A stretch of 12,355 nucleotides of DNA from Alphaproteobacteria bacterium (GCA_003694205.1 RFKS01000259.1:1-12355); one strand, 5' to 3'; counted from the stretch's first letter, positions 5,535 to 12,355 are shown. Made by a program: numbers and translations. The notes: generated by a model from the sequence alone, not told the origin.

Positions 5535-6523
5535 TGCGCGAGCACTGTTCTGGTGTGCCGCGCGAAGAGGGGGGCGTGCGACCGCGTCATTTTCTCGATC
5601 TCGACGCCTTTTCGGGCGATTTCCTGCGCGGGCTCGTCGCGGAAGCCCGGCGCATGAAGGCGGCGCGCCAGGGCCTGCCCAAAGGGGCGCCTGATCCCGA
5701 CGCCCCGCTCGACGGCCATATGCTCCTGATGATCTTCCAGAAGGCGTCGACGCGGACGCGCATCTCGTTCGAGATGGCGATGCGCCAGCTCGGCGGAGCG
5801 GCGAGCGACCTTGCCGGCGACCGCCTGCAGCTCGGGCGCGGCGAAACGATCGCCGATACCGCGCGGGTGCTCTCCGCCTATGGCGATGCCATCCTCTTGC
5901 GCACCTACCGTCACGCCGATCTTCTGGAGATGGCGCGGCACGCCGGCGTGCCGGTGATCAATGCGCTGACCGATCACTCGCATCCCTGCCAGATCCTCGC
6001 TGACATGCTGACCATCGAGGAACGCCTCGGCCCCATTGCCGGCCGTCCCCTCGCCTATGTCGGCGACGGCAACAATGTCACGCATTCGCTCATCCACGCC
6101 GCCACGCGCTTCGGCTTTCCCCTCCGTATCGCGACGCCCGAAGGCCGCGCGCCCGACCCCGGCGTCGTGGCCGCGGCGCGAGAGGAGGGCGCGGAGATCC
6201 AGCTCACCCAAAATCCGCGTGAGGCGGTGGCGGATGCGATCGCCGTCTATACCGATACCTGGGTCTCGATGGGTCAGGAGGGTGATGTGGACGACCTCTC
6301 CGTGTTTGCGCCCTATCGTGTCGACGAGGCGCTGATGGCGGCGGTAGACCGGCAGGCGATCTTCCTCCACTGCCTGCCAGCGCATCGCGGGCAGGAGGTC
6401 AGTGACGCGGTGATGGACGGCCCGCAATCGGCGGTCTGGGCGCAGGCGGAAAACCGGCTGCATGCGCAAAAGGCGATTCTCCGCTGGTGTCTCGGCGTCA
6501 CCCCCCGGGCGGTGGTCCCGTGA
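5534..6523 (+). CDS. argF: Ornithine carbamoyltransferase ArgF
   Basis: 329 residues, cytoplasmic; it joins carbamoyl phosphate and ornithine to give citrulline. Carbamoyl-phosphate site: FQKASTRTRISFE with Ser72-Thr73-Arg74-Thr75-Arg76. Next come DHSHPCQILAD (His-Pro-Cys-Gln), the substrate-domain segment VGDGNNVTHSL, WVSMGQE (the SMG loop that closes over ornithine) and LHCLPAHRG with the His279-Cys280-Leu281-Pro282 signature. All key motifs are present. HCLP and SMG identify an ornithine enzyme rather than aspartate carbamoyltransferase. The ATG at 5534 overlaps the argD stop by one base and has GAGG seven bases upstream inside argD, so translation is coupled. The N-terminus carries about fifteen residues (MREHCSGVPREEGGV) before the conserved RHFLDLD start, slightly longer than many homologues. 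The final codons include a C6 run at 6501-6506. Confidence 0.96.
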   Translation: MREHCSGVPREEGGVRPRHFLDLDAFSGDFLRGLVAEARRMKAARQGLPKGAPDPDAPLDGHMLLMIFQKASTRTRISFEMAMRQLGGAASDLAGDRLQLGRGETIADTARVLSAYGDAILLRTYRHADLLEMARHAGVPVINALTDHSHPCQILADMLTIEERLGPIAGRPLAYVGDGNNVTHSLIHAATRFGFPLRIATPEGRAPDPGVVAAAREEGAEIQLTQNPREAVADAIAVYTDTWVSMGQEGDVDDLSVFAPYRVDEALMAAVDRQAIFLHCLPAHRGQEVSDAVMDGPQSAVWAQAENRLHAQKAILRWCLGVTPRAVVP

Positions 6524-6533
6524 GGCACCGGCG

Positions 6534-7484
6534 ATGACCGCGCGCGAGGGTCGTCCGCTCGATCGCCCCATCATCCTTCCCGGGCACGACAGCGACAATC
6601 GCGCCCTGCCCTTCGCCATCGAGGGCATGGACGTGCGCGGCCGCGCCGTGCGGCTCGGGACCGCCGTTGACGCCATCGTCACGGCACATGCCTATCCACC
6701 CGCGGTGGCCGGGCTTCTGGCCGAAACGTTGGCGCTCACCGCGCTGCTTGGCAGTCTCCTGAAGGAGGACGGCGTGATCACCGTTCAGGCCAAGGGGTCG
6801 ACACGTGCGCCGATCGATTTTCTCGTCGCCGATTTCAGCACGCCCGGCGATCTCCGCGGCTATGCGACGCTGCATGCCGGACCGGACGATGTCCCCCCTG
6901 CCGAGGACGCCGCGCTCGGCGAACTGCTGGGGGCCGAGGGGACGCTCGTCATCACCCTCGATCAGGGAGCGCGCGGGCAGCGCTATCAGGGCGTGGTGCC
7001 GCTCGACGCCCCCGATCTCGCGACCGCGGCCGAGAGCTATTTCAGCCGCTCCGAGCAAATTCCGACCGCCCTGCGCCTCGCTGCCGGACGTGATGCGGTT
7101 AGCGGACATTGGCGCGCCCGCGGCATCATGATCCAGCATCTCGCGCGCGGCGGCGCGTCCGGGCCGGCGGCGAGCGAGGTCGAGCAGGAAAACTGGCGCC
7201 GCGCCCGACTGCTGATGGAAAGTGTGCGACGGGAGGAACTCCTCGACCCGCAGCTCGATCTCGAGACGATTCTCTTCCGACTCTTCCACGAGGACGGCGT
7301 GCGTGTTTTCGAACCGATCGGGATCGCGCCTCGCTGCCGTTGTTCGCGCGCCCGGCTCAGGGATGTCATCGCCCGCTTTTCTGCGGCCGACCGCGCCGAG
7401 ATCACGATCGGCGGCGAGATCGTCGCGCGCTGCCAGTTCTGCGGCAAGACCTACCATTTCGACCCGGCGGAATTCGAAGGTTGA
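6534..7484 (+). CDS. hslO: Redox-regulated chaperone Hsp33
   Basis: 316 residues. Hsp33 is a cytoplasmic holdase chaperone switched on by oxidation, protecting proteins during oxidative and heat stress. The N-terminal chaperone domain shows RAVRLGTAVDAIVTAHAYPP, ALTALLGSLLKEDG with the usual turn before ITVQAKG, and YQGVVPL with YFSRSEQIPT. The C-terminal redox switch has the four zinc-binding cysteines as C-X-C (Cys268, Cys270, in RCRCSR) and C-X2-C (Cys300, Cys303, in RCQFCGK), so the zinc-thiol switch is complete. The ATG at 6534 lies 10 bases after the argF stop, with GAGG at 6522-6525; the frame is open back to 6462 inside argF, but that extension has no Hsp33 similarity. Placement after argD-argF is a recurring alphaproteobacterial order and suggests cotranscription; no metabolic link to arginine is implied. 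Confidence 0.95.
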   Translation: MTAREGRPLDRPIILPGHDSDNRALPFAIEGMDVRGRAVRLGTAVDAIVTAHAYPPAVAGLLAETLALTALLGSLLKEDGVITVQAKGSTRAPIDFLVADFSTPGDLRGYATLHAGPDDVPPAEDAALGELLGAEGTLVITLDQGARGQRYQGVVPLDAPDLATAAESYFSRSEQIPTALRLAAGRDAVSGHWRARGIMIQHLARGGASGPAASEVEQENWRRARLLMESVRREELLDPQLDLETILFRLFHEDGVRVFEPIGIAPRCRCSRARLRDVIARFSAADRAEITIGGEIVARCQFCGKTYHFDPAEFEG

Positions 7485-7490
7485 AGGGGG

Positions 7491-7538
7491 CCGTTCACCC
7501 TTCGAGACGGGCCTTGCGGCCCTCCTCAGGCCGAACGG
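7491..7538. repeat. Palindromic repeat unit A (48 bp, with inner hairpin)
   Basis: The unit is bounded by CCGTTC (7491-7496) and GAACGG (7533-7538), which are inverted repeats of each other. Inside is CCCTTCGAGACG (7498-7509) and a hairpin of GGGCC (7509-7513), loop TTGC and GGCCC (7518-7522). It begins six bases after the hslO stop, between convergent hslO and argE, and may act as a transcript end or stabiliser. There is no T-run, so it is not a classical terminator. A shortened copy of this unit lies upstream of argE at 8934-8963. Confidence 0.65.
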
Positions 7539-7550
7539 AAAGAAAGGAGC

Positions 7551-7583
7551 CCGTTCGTGCTGAGCATGTCGAAGCATGAACGG
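7551..7583. repeat. Palindromic repeat unit B, intact copy (33 bp)
   Basis: CCGTTCGTGCT (7551-7561) pairs with AGCATGAACGG (7573-7583), 11 positions with a single G-T mismatch, around an 11-base loop GAGCATGTCGA. It has the same CCGTTC/GAACGG ends as unit A. The general form (GTTCGTGCTGAGC...TCGAAGCA) resembles a short intergenic repeat I have seen widely in alphaproteobacterial genomes. A decayed copy lies at 8898-8930 with 29 of 33 bases identical. Confidence 0.75.
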
Positions 7584-7637
7584 CACTCCGTTTGCCCCGC
7601 CGGGGTGCCGGTTGCGTGCATAAAAAAGCCCGTCGCT

Positions 7638-8807
7638 TCAGAGGCCCCCGCTCTCTGCCGCCTCGCAGACCGCATCGATCAGCCCTTGCGCCTTCTCGAG
7701 CTGGGCAAGGCTGACAAATTCGTCGGGCTTGTGGGCCTGTTCGATCGAGCCCGGGCCGCAGACGATGGCCGGGATGCCGGCGATAGACTGGAAGAGCCCG
7801 GCCTCGGTGGTAAACGACACCGCATGCGCCCGATTGGCGCCAAGCACGCGGCGCAGAAAGGCTTCCGCGTCCTCACCGCCTTCTGTGTCGAGCGCCGGTG
7901 CCGCGGCGACGGGCTCGAACGTGATCGCCGCCGCCGCGCCCGCGCCCCGCTGCAGTTTGGGCAGCACTTCGGCTTCGGCGAAGGCCGTGACCTCGGCGAG
8001 CAGCGTCTCCGCATCCGTCCCCGGCAGCGGTCGGTATTCCCAGTCGATTTCCGCCCTCTCGGCGATGATGTTCACCGCCGCACCGCCTGTCAGGCGGCCG
8101 ATATTGATGGTCGTATAGGGGGGATCGAAACGGTCGTCGCGCGTGCTTTTCAGACGCTCGGAAAGGGCGGAGAGAAAGCCGACGATCTCGGCCGCCGCAA
8201 CGAGCGCATTGGCGCCCGCCTCGGGTAGGCTCGAATGCGCGGCGCGGCCGGTGAGCGTCGTGCGGATGACGCGGATGCCCTTGTGCGCGGTGACGATGCG
8301 CATCTCCGTCGGCTCGCCGATGAGTGCGATGAGCGGTTTCGTCTCGAGCGTCGCGAGATGGTCAACAAGGCTGCCGACGCCGGCGCAGCCCACCTCCTCG
8401 TCATAGGAAATGGCGATATGGACCGGCCGCGCGAGCGGTCGCGCCGCGAGCCGCGGCGCGGCGGCGAGCACGAGGCCGAGAAAGCCCTTCATGTCGCAGG
8501 CACCGCGGCCGTAAAGGCGCCCTTCCGCCTGCCAGGGCGAAAAGGGATCGTGCGACCAGTTCTGGCCTTCGGTCGGCACCACGTCGCTGTGACCCGAAAG
8601 GACGATGCCCGGCACGTCGGCGGGGCCGATGGTGGCCAGCAGATTGGCCTTCGTGCCGTCTTCATTCTCGAACAACCGGGTGGGGATGTCGTGCGCCGCG
8701 AGGAATTCGCACACATAGGCGATGAGGTCGCGATTGGAGCGCGCGCTGATGGTGGGAAAGCGGATCAGGTCGGCGATGATCTCGAGGGCGGTGGCAGAGA
8801 GCGGCAT
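7638..8807 (-). CDS. argE: Acetylornithine deacetylase ArgE (M20 metallohydrolase)
   Basis: 389 residues, a cytoplasmic M20-family metal-dependent hydrolase that removes acetate from N-acetylornithine to give ornithine, the substrate of ArgF. Family landmarks: LSGHSDVVP (metal His and Asp), GRGACDMKG (bridging Asp), SYDEEVGCAG (general-base Glu and metal Glu), LIGEPTEM (metal ligand region), the dimerisation-domain GRAAHSSLPEAGANAL and C-terminal AHKPDEFV (metal His). The order and GEPTEM favour ArgE over succinyl-diaminopimelate desuccinylase DapE, though these relatives are easily confused. The ATG at 8807 has GGGGA eight bases upstream; a longer open frame reaching 9116 crosses the repeat and runs antisense to the tRNA, so it is not coding. 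It is convergent with hslO and flanked on both sides by palindromic repeats. The linear ArgE route to ornithine would be expected here unless a recycling ArgJ is encoded elsewhere. Confidence 0.9.
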   Translation of the reverse strand: MPLSATALEIIADLIRFPTISARSNRDLIAYVCEFLAAHDIPTRLFENEDGTKANLLATIGPADVPGIVLSGHSDVVPTEGQNWSHDPFSPWQAEGRLYGRGACDMKGFLGLVLAAAPRLAARPLARPVHIAISYDEEVGCAGVGSLVDHLATLETKPLIALIGEPTEMRIVTAHKGIRVIRTTLTGRAAHSSLPEAGANALVAAAEIVGFLSALSERLKSTRDDRFDPPYTTINIGRLTGGAAVNIIAERAEIDWEYRPLPGTDAETLLAEVTAFAEAEVLPKLQRGAGAAAAITFEPVAAAPALDTEGGEDAEAFLRRVLGANRAHAVSFTTEAGLFQSIAGIPAIVCGPGSIEQAHKPDEFVSLAQLEKAQGLIDAVCEAAESGGL

Positions 8808-8849
8808 GCTTGGTCCCCAGCGCAAGATGCCTGCGAGCAGGCGGTCATG

Positions 8850-8878
8850 TAGGTAGCCTGCCCGCGAGGCACTGTCCA
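8850..8878 (-). promoter_or_regulatory. Possible argE promoter
   Basis: On the minus strand TGGACA (8878-8873), a 17-base spacer and TACCTA (8855-8850), about 40 bases before the ATG. The -35 is good and the -10 is poor, so this is a weak call. Confidence 0.3.
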
Positions 8879-8897
8879 GCGAGGGGTCGGAAGAGAG

Positions 8898-8930
8898 CCG
8901 TTCGTGCTGAGCCTGTTGAAGGATAAACGG
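8898..8930. repeat. Palindromic repeat unit B, decayed copy (33 bp)
   Basis: Same orientation and length as the copy at 7551-7583, with four differences (29/33 identical). Three changes fall in the loop-proximal part and right arm (for example GGATAAACGG instead of GCATGAACGG), so the arms no longer pair well. It lies between argE and the tRNA gene. Confidence 0.65.
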
Positions 8931-8933
8931 CGC

Positions 8934-8963
8934 GTCCGCCCTTCGAGACGCCCCTCCGAACGC
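8934..8963. repeat. Palindromic repeat unit A, shortened copy
   Basis: It contains the exact 12-mer CCCTTCGAGACG (8939-8950) and CCGAACG (8956-8962) found in unit A at 7491-7538. Only five bases separate them here against 21 there, so the inner hairpin is deleted (16 bases shorter). It follows unit B, whereas unit A precedes unit B at the other argE end. Confidence 0.55.
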
Positions 8964-8965
8964 CC

Positions 8966-8994
8966 TTGATTTGTCCCGCTCGCGCGCATATTTT
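8966..8994 (+). promoter_or_regulatory. Predicted tRNA-Gly promoter
   Basis: TTGATT (8966-8971), a 17-base spacer and TATTTT (8989-8994). The tRNA begins 15 bases after the -10, as expected for a short-leader tRNA transcript. Confidence 0.5.
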
Positions 8995-9008
8995 CCGGCC
9001 TCGCGGAT

Positions 9009-9082
9009 GCGGGTGTAGCTCAATGGTAGAGCTCTTGCTTCCCAAGCAAGCGACGAGGGTTCGATTCCCTTCACCCGCTCCA
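9009..9082 (+). tRNA. tRNA-Gly, anticodon CCC, with encoded CCA
   Basis: The full cloverleaf can be drawn. The acceptor stem GCGGGTG (9009-9015) pairs with CACCCGC (9072-9078). The D stem is GCTC/GAGC around AATGGTA. The anticodon stem CTTGC/GCAAG encloses the loop TTCCCAA with anticodon CCC at 9041-9043. The variable loop has four bases. The T stem GAGGG/CCCTT contains one G-T pair and the loop TTCGATT. The discriminator is T at 9079, and the 3' CCA is encoded at 9080-9082. It decodes GGG glycine codons. It is alone, with no neighbouring tRNA. The next 160 bases to glmU contain no gene. Confidence 0.97.
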
Positions 9083-9186
9083 CCCCCGCCTCCAGCTCGT
9101 CCACGCGTTCCGCCATACCCTCGACGATTGCCAGCCCGCCACGAATTCCCTTTTGAATCCGTGCCCTCGCTGTGGCAGGGTGCTGC

Positions 9187-9219
9187 CGATTCGTGACCGG
9201 CGCAGGCGCGCCACCATAT
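9187..9219 (+). promoter_or_regulatory. Possible glmU-glmS promoter with an adjoining GANTC site
   Basis: CGATTCG (9187-9193) contains the CcrM target GATTC and runs into CGTGAC (9192-9197), which is followed after 16 bases by CCATAT (9214-9219). CGTGAC/CCATAT each match the CTTGAC/CTATAT alphaproteobacterial pattern at five of six positions. A second GANTC (GAATC) is at 9155-9159. As I recall, CGATTCG fits the YGAKTCG motif reported for GcrA-dependent promoters in Caulobacter. The rest of 9083-9244 shows no gene. Confidence 0.35.
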
Positions 9220-9244
9220 CGACCACCGCTCGATCAGGCTCCGG

Positions 9245-10621
9245 ATGACCGACCACGCTATCGCCGCCGTGATTCTCGCCGCGGGAAAAGGCACGCGGAT
9301 GAAATCGCGTCTGCCCAAGGTCCTGCATCCGATCGGCGGCCGGCCGATGCTCCACCATCTCCTCGATACGCTCGATCGGCTGAACGTCGCGCGGCGCGTT
9401 CTTGTCGTCGGTGCCGAGGGTGATCGGGTGGCGGCATCGGTGGCGGACCGCGATATTGCGGTGGTGCGTCAGGAGCCGCAGGAGGGCACGGCGCATGCCG
9501 TTGCCATGGCGCTGCCGGCGCTCACCGATTTTTCCGGCGATGTCCTTGTCGTCTATGGCGATACGCCGCTGCTCAAGGGAGAGACCCTTGCCGCACTTGT
9601 GGCGGCGCGGCGGGCGGAGAGTGACGGCGCCGCCCCCGGTATTGCGCTTCTGGGTTTCCGCCCTGCCGATCCCGGCGACTATGGCCGCCTCGTTCTGGAC
9701 GAGGGCGGTCGCCTCGAACGCATCGTCGAGGCGCGGGAGGCGAGCGCGGCGGAGCGCGCCATCGGGCTCTGCAATTCCGGGGTCATGGTCTTCGACGGCG
9801 CCCTTCTGCCGCGGCTCATCGAGCGCATCGGCAATGACAATGCGAAGGGCGAATACTATCTCACCGATGCCGTCGCGATCGCCCGCGAGATGGGCCGGCG
9901 GACGGTGGTCGTCGAGGCGTCCGAGGACGAGGTGCTCGGCGTCAATTCGCGCGCCGATCTCGCCCGCGCCGAGGCAATCTTCCAGCGCCGCATGCGCGTG
10001 GCGGCGATGGCCTCCGGCGTTACGCTCACGGCGCCCGAGACCGTCTTCTTCAGCCATGACACCGTGCTCGGGCGGGACGTCACGGTTGCGCCGCATGTGG
10101 TTTTCGGGCCCGGCGTCGAGGTGGCGGAAGGGGCCGTGATCGGCGCCTTCTCGCATCTCGAAGGCGCGCGGGTGGAGGCGGGGGCGAGCGTCGGGCCCTT
10201 CGCCCGCCTGCGCCCGGGTGCGGTGGTGGGCGAAGGCGCGAAAGTGGGCAATTTCGTCGAGGTGAAGAACGCCGTGCTCGGGGCCAGTGCCAAGGCGAGC
10301 CATCTGAGCTATCTCGGCGATGCCACGATTGGCGCCGGTGCCAATATCGGCGCTGGCACGATCACCTGCAATTATGACGGCTTCCTGAAATCGCGCACCG
10401 AGATCGGCGAGGGCGCCTTCATCGGCTCGAACAGTGCGCTCGTCGCGCCGGTCCGGATCGGTGCCGGGGCCATTGTCGGCGCCGGCAGCGCGATCGCCAA
10501 GGATGTCCCCGATGATGCGCTGGCGCTCACGCGGTCAAAGCAGGTGACGCGCGAAGGCTGGGCGGCCGCCTTTCGCGCTCGACGCGCGAAGGAAAAGGCG
10601 GCGCGAGGCAAGAAGGAGTAG
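9245..10621 (+). CDS. glmU: Bifunctional GlmU: glucosamine-1-phosphate acetyltransferase and GlcNAc-1-P uridyltransferase
   Basis: 458 residues, full length. GlmU performs the last two steps to UDP-GlcNAc in the cytoplasm: acetylation of glucosamine-1-phosphate, then uridylyl transfer. The N-terminal pyrophosphorylase domain (about 1-230) has ILAAGKGTRMKSRLPKVLHP with Arg18 and Lys25 at the same positions as in E. coli, QEPQEGTAHAV, VYGDTPLL, NSGVMVFDG and NDNAKGEYYLTDAV. After a helical linker, the C-terminal left-handed beta-helix acetyltransferase domain has hexapeptide repeats from about 265 (FGPGVEVAEGAVIGAF), RLRPGAVVGEGAKVGNFVE, SHLSYLGDATIG with catalytic His353, GAGTITCNYDG and GSNSALVAPVRIGAGA. 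The ATG at 9245 gives an N-terminus that matches the family; its Shine-Dalgarno is modest. It is followed after 7 bp by glmS, so the two probably form one transcript. Confidence 0.97.
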   Translation: MTDHAIAAVILAAGKGTRMKSRLPKVLHPIGGRPMLHHLLDTLDRLNVARRVLVVGAEGDRVAASVADRDIAVVRQEPQEGTAHAVAMALPALTDFSGDVLVVYGDTPLLKGETLAALVAARRAESDGAAPGIALLGFRPADPGDYGRLVLDEGGRLERIVEAREASAAERAIGLCNSGVMVFDGALLPRLIERIGNDNAKGEYYLTDAVAIAREMGRRTVVVEASEDEVLGVNSRADLARAEAIFQRRMRVAAMASGVTLTAPETVFFSHDTVLGRDVTVAPHVVFGPGVEVAEGAVIGAFSHLEGARVEAGASVGPFARLRPGAVVGEGAKVGNFVEVKNAVLGASAKASHLSYLGDATIGAGANIGAGTITCNYDGFLKSRTEIGEGAFIGSNSALVAPVRIGAGAIVGAGSAIAKDVPDDALALTRSKQVTREGWAAAFRARRAKEKAARGKKE

Positions 10622-10628
10622 CGCGGGC

Positions 10629-12355
10629 ATGTGCGGCATCATCGGCATCGTCGGTCGTGAACCGGTCACCGAGCGCCTTCTCGCGGCGCTCCGGCGGCTC
10701 GAATATCGCGGTTACGATTCGGCCGGCGTCGCGACCCTCGTCGCGGGCGAGATCCACCGCCGCCGGGCCGAGGGCAAGCTCGCGGCACTCGAGGCGCTGC
10801 TCGCCGACGAACCGCTTGAAGGGCAGATCGGAATCGGCCACACGCGCTGGGCGACGCACGGGGCCCCGACGACGGAGAATGCCCATCCGCATGTCACCGG
10901 GCGGGTCGCCGTGGTGCACAACGGGATCATCGAAAATTTCAAGGAACTGCGGGACGAACTGGAGGCCGCCGGGCATCGTTTCGAGACCGAAACGGATACC
11001 GAGGTGATCGCGCATCTGCTCGATGCGGCGCTCGAACGCGGGCTGGCGCCGCGCGCGGCGATGGCCGAGACGCTGGGGCGGCTCCGGGGCGCCTTCGCGC
11101 TCGCCATCCTTGTCCGCGGCGAGGAGCGGCGGATGTACGGGGCGCGTCGTGGCAGTCCGCTCGTTGTCGGTTACGGTGAGGGCGAGATGTATCTCGGCTC
11201 GGACGCCATCGCACTCGCCGGCCTCACCGATCGTGTCGCCTATCTCGAGGAGGGCGACTGGGTCGAGCTGAGCGATGCCGGCGCCTCCGTCTTTGACGAG
11301 GCGGGCCGTACGGTCGAGCGGCCCGTCACCCGCAGTGGCGTTGCCGGCGGGCTCGTCGAGAAGGGCAATTACCGCCATTTCATGCAGAAGGAGATCTTCG
11401 AGCAGCCGACCGTGGTGGCGCAGACGCTCGGCGGCTATCTCGACGCGCTGGCCGAGCGTGTGGTGCTGCCCGAGCTGCCGTTCGATTTCGCCCGATTGCC
11501 GCGCATCACCCTCGTCGCCTGCGGCACGAGCTTTTATGCCGGCATGGTGGCACGATGCTGGTTCGAGCAGATCGCGCGCGTGCCTGTCGATATCGATATC
11601 GCCTCGGAGTTCCGCTATCGCGAACCGATTCTCGAGGAGGGCGGGCTCGCCCTTTTCATCTCGCAATCGGGCGAGACCGCCGACACGCTTGCCGCCCTGC
11701 GCCATGCGAAGGAATTGGGGCAGCATGTCGCGGCGATCGTGAATGTGCCGGAATCGACGATGGCGCGCGAGGCCGATATCGTCTTCCCGACCCATGCCGG
11801 CCCCGAGATCGGAGTGGCGAGCACCAAGGCCTTCACCTGTCAGCTTGCGGTGCTGGCGGCGCTTGCCATCGCTGCCGGCGCGGCGCGTGGCGCTCTCGAT
11901 CCGGGCGCGGAGGCGGCGCTTGTGCGGGCGCTCGAGGAGGTGCCGTCGCGCATGGCCGAGGTGCTGCATCACGACGAGCGGATCCAGGCAATCGCCGAAG
12001 AGGTCGCGAAGGCGCGCGACGTGCTCTATCTCGGCCGCGGCACCGATTATCCGCTGGCGCTCGAGGGTGCGCTCAAGCTCAAGGAAATCTCCTATATCCA
12101 CGCCGAGGGCTATGCCGCGGGCGAGATGAAGCACGGGCCGATCGCGCTCATCGACGAGACCGTCCCGGTGATCGTGATCGCCCCGGCGGGGCCGCTCTTT
12201 GAGAAGACCGCGTCCAACATGGAGGAGGTGATCGCGCGCGGCGGGCGCGTGATCCTGATCTCCTGTGAGGACGGTATTGCCACGCATGGCGAGAAGGCGG
12301 AAGCGACGATCGAGATGCCGCGCGTGCATCCCATCGCGGCACCGCTGCTTTACGC
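10629..12355 (+). CDS. glmS: Glutamine-fructose-6-phosphate aminotransferase GlmS (3' end cut by window edge)
   Basis: 575 codons are visible with no stop; the usual length is about 605-610, so only some 30 residues are missing. GlmS converts fructose-6-phosphate and glutamine to glucosamine-6-phosphate, the first step toward UDP-GlcNAc. The glutaminase domain starts with the catalytic cysteine exposed after Met removal (MCGIIGIVG) and has RLEYRGYDSAG, GHTRWATHG, HNGIIENF and the DTEVIAHL segment. Two sugar-isomerase domains follow: ACGTSFYAG and ISQSGETADTLAAL in the first, with STKAFTCQL; then LGRGTDYPLALEGALKLKE and YAAGEMKHGPIALID in the second. The ATG at 10629 lies 7 bp after the glmU stop, with AAGGAG at 10613-10618, inside the end of glmU. 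No glmS ribozyme precedes it; that element is typical of Firmicutes and there is no room for one. I read the frame through to the edge without a frameshift. Confidence 0.97.
   Translation, partial: MCGIIGIVGREPVTERLLAALRRLEYRGYDSAGVATLVAGEIHRRRAEGKLAALEALLADEPLEGQIGIGHTRWATHGAPTTENAHPHVTGRVAVVHNGIIENFKELRDELEAAGHRFETETDTEVIAHLLDAALERGLAPRAAMAETLGRLRGAFALAILVRGEERRMYGARRGSPLVVGYGEGEMYLGSDAIALAGLTDRVAYLEEGDWVELSDAGASVFDEAGRTVERPVTRSGVAGGLVEKGNYRHFMQKEIFEQPTVVAQTLGGYLDALAERVVLPELPFDFARLPRITLVACGTSFYAGMVARCWFEQIARVPVDIDIASEFRYREPILEEGGLALFISQSGETADTLAALRHAKELGQHVAAIVNVPESTMAREADIVFPTHAGPEIGVASTKAFTCQLAVLAALAIAAGAARGALDPGAEAALVRALEEVPSRMAEVLHHDERIQAIAEEVAKARDVLYLGRGTDYPLALEGALKLKEISYIHAEGYAAGEMKHGPIALIDETVPVIVIAPAGPLFEKTASNMEEVIARGGRVILISCEDGIATHGEKAEATIEMPRVHPIAAPLLY

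Noticed and set aside
5261..6682. 473-codon minus-strand open frame opposite argF
   Set aside because: Antisense shadow that crosses three real plus-strand genes; argF motifs are complete on the other strand.
6498..7586. 362-codon minus-strand open frame opposite hslO
   Set aside because: Antisense shadow; hslO has a full chaperone domain and four switch cysteines on the plus strand.
7614..7632. Run of six A/T after argE (GGGCTTTTTT on the minus strand) as a rho-independent terminator
   Set aside because: Only a weak three-base stem can be drawn immediately before the T-run (GCC...GGC). The stable CCCC/GGGG hairpin lies after the T-run, the wrong way round for argE.
9009..9082. tRNA-Gly as an attachment site for an integrated element
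   Set aside because: I found no second copy of the tRNA 3' end, no integrase and no foreign-looking genes in the window. The genes on both sides are housekeeping.
8808..9116. N-terminal extension of argE by about 100 codons
   Set aside because: The extension is translated from the palindromic repeat and the antisense of the tRNA-Gly gene. The M20 family N-terminus starts at the ATG at 8807, which has a good Shine-Dalgarno.
9071..10303. 410-codon minus-strand open frame opposite glmU
   Set aside because: Antisense shadow that also enters the tRNA 3' end; no recognisable protein family.
10622..10628. glmS ribozyme or riboswitch before glmS
   Set aside because: Only seven bases separate glmU and glmS, and the ribozyme is known chiefly from Firmicutes.
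10527..12329. 600-codon open frame on the minus strand opposite glmS and the end of glmU
   Set aside because: It is the reverse-strand shadow of conserved genes in GC-rich DNA. Its translation is Arg/His/Asp-rich with no recognisable family, whereas the plus strand encodes complete GlmS motifs.
1..12355. CRISPR array, insertion sequence, toxin-antitoxin pair or phage genes
   Set aside because: No regularly spaced direct repeats, transposase, integrase or structural phage proteins are visible. Apart from the short palindromic units, no long repeat was found by eye.

Overview
The window is GC-rich chromosomal DNA from an alphaproteobacterium, most likely in or near the Hyphomicrobiales (Rhizobiales). 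The strongest clue is a full-length GcrA, a cell-cycle transcription factor essentially restricted to this class. An argD-argF-hslO gene order and an Rrf2-type regulator placed directly before sufB support this. The genus cannot be named from the sequence alone.

Layout. (1) 1-1389, minus strand: gcrA, then an Rrf2-family regulator of the SUF Fe-S assembly operon, then the first 117 codons of sufB, which runs off the left edge. (2) 1560-2405, plus strand: a lone ABC-2 type permease, divergent from gcrA. Its 3' end overlaps by 11 bp the end of a convergent two-gene minus-strand unit (4167-2395) that encodes a small antibiotic-biosynthesis-monooxygenase-like protein and an aromatic-amino-acid-type PLP decarboxylase. 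(3) 4350-7484, plus strand: argD-argF-hslO, tightly spaced, from a good sigma70-like promoter. (4) 8807-7638, minus strand: argE, bracketed on both sides by mosaic copies of a short palindromic repeat. (5) 9009-9082: tRNA-Gly(CCC) with an encoded CCA end. (6) 9245-12355, plus strand: glmU-glmS, with glmS cut by the right edge.

How the genes work together. ArgD, ArgF and ArgE are three steps of arginine biosynthesis (transamination to N-acetylornithine, deacetylation to ornithine, carbamoylation to citrulline). HslO is a redox-activated chaperone that shares the arg transcript. GlmS and GlmU make UDP-GlcNAc for peptidoglycan and lipopolysaccharide. The Rrf2 regulator probably senses Fe-S status for the suf genes. 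The decarboxylase/monooxygenase-like pair and the orphan permease are the accessory part and have no firmly assigned substrate.

Most of the window is conserved housekeeping DNA. I found no CRISPR array, phage, transposase or clearly new defence or biosynthetic system. The points most worth a second look are the paired palindromic repeats around argE, the block lying between gcrA and argD, a perfect palindrome containing a GANTC site in the suf-regulator leader, and a GcrA/CcrM-like site against the predicted glmU promoter.
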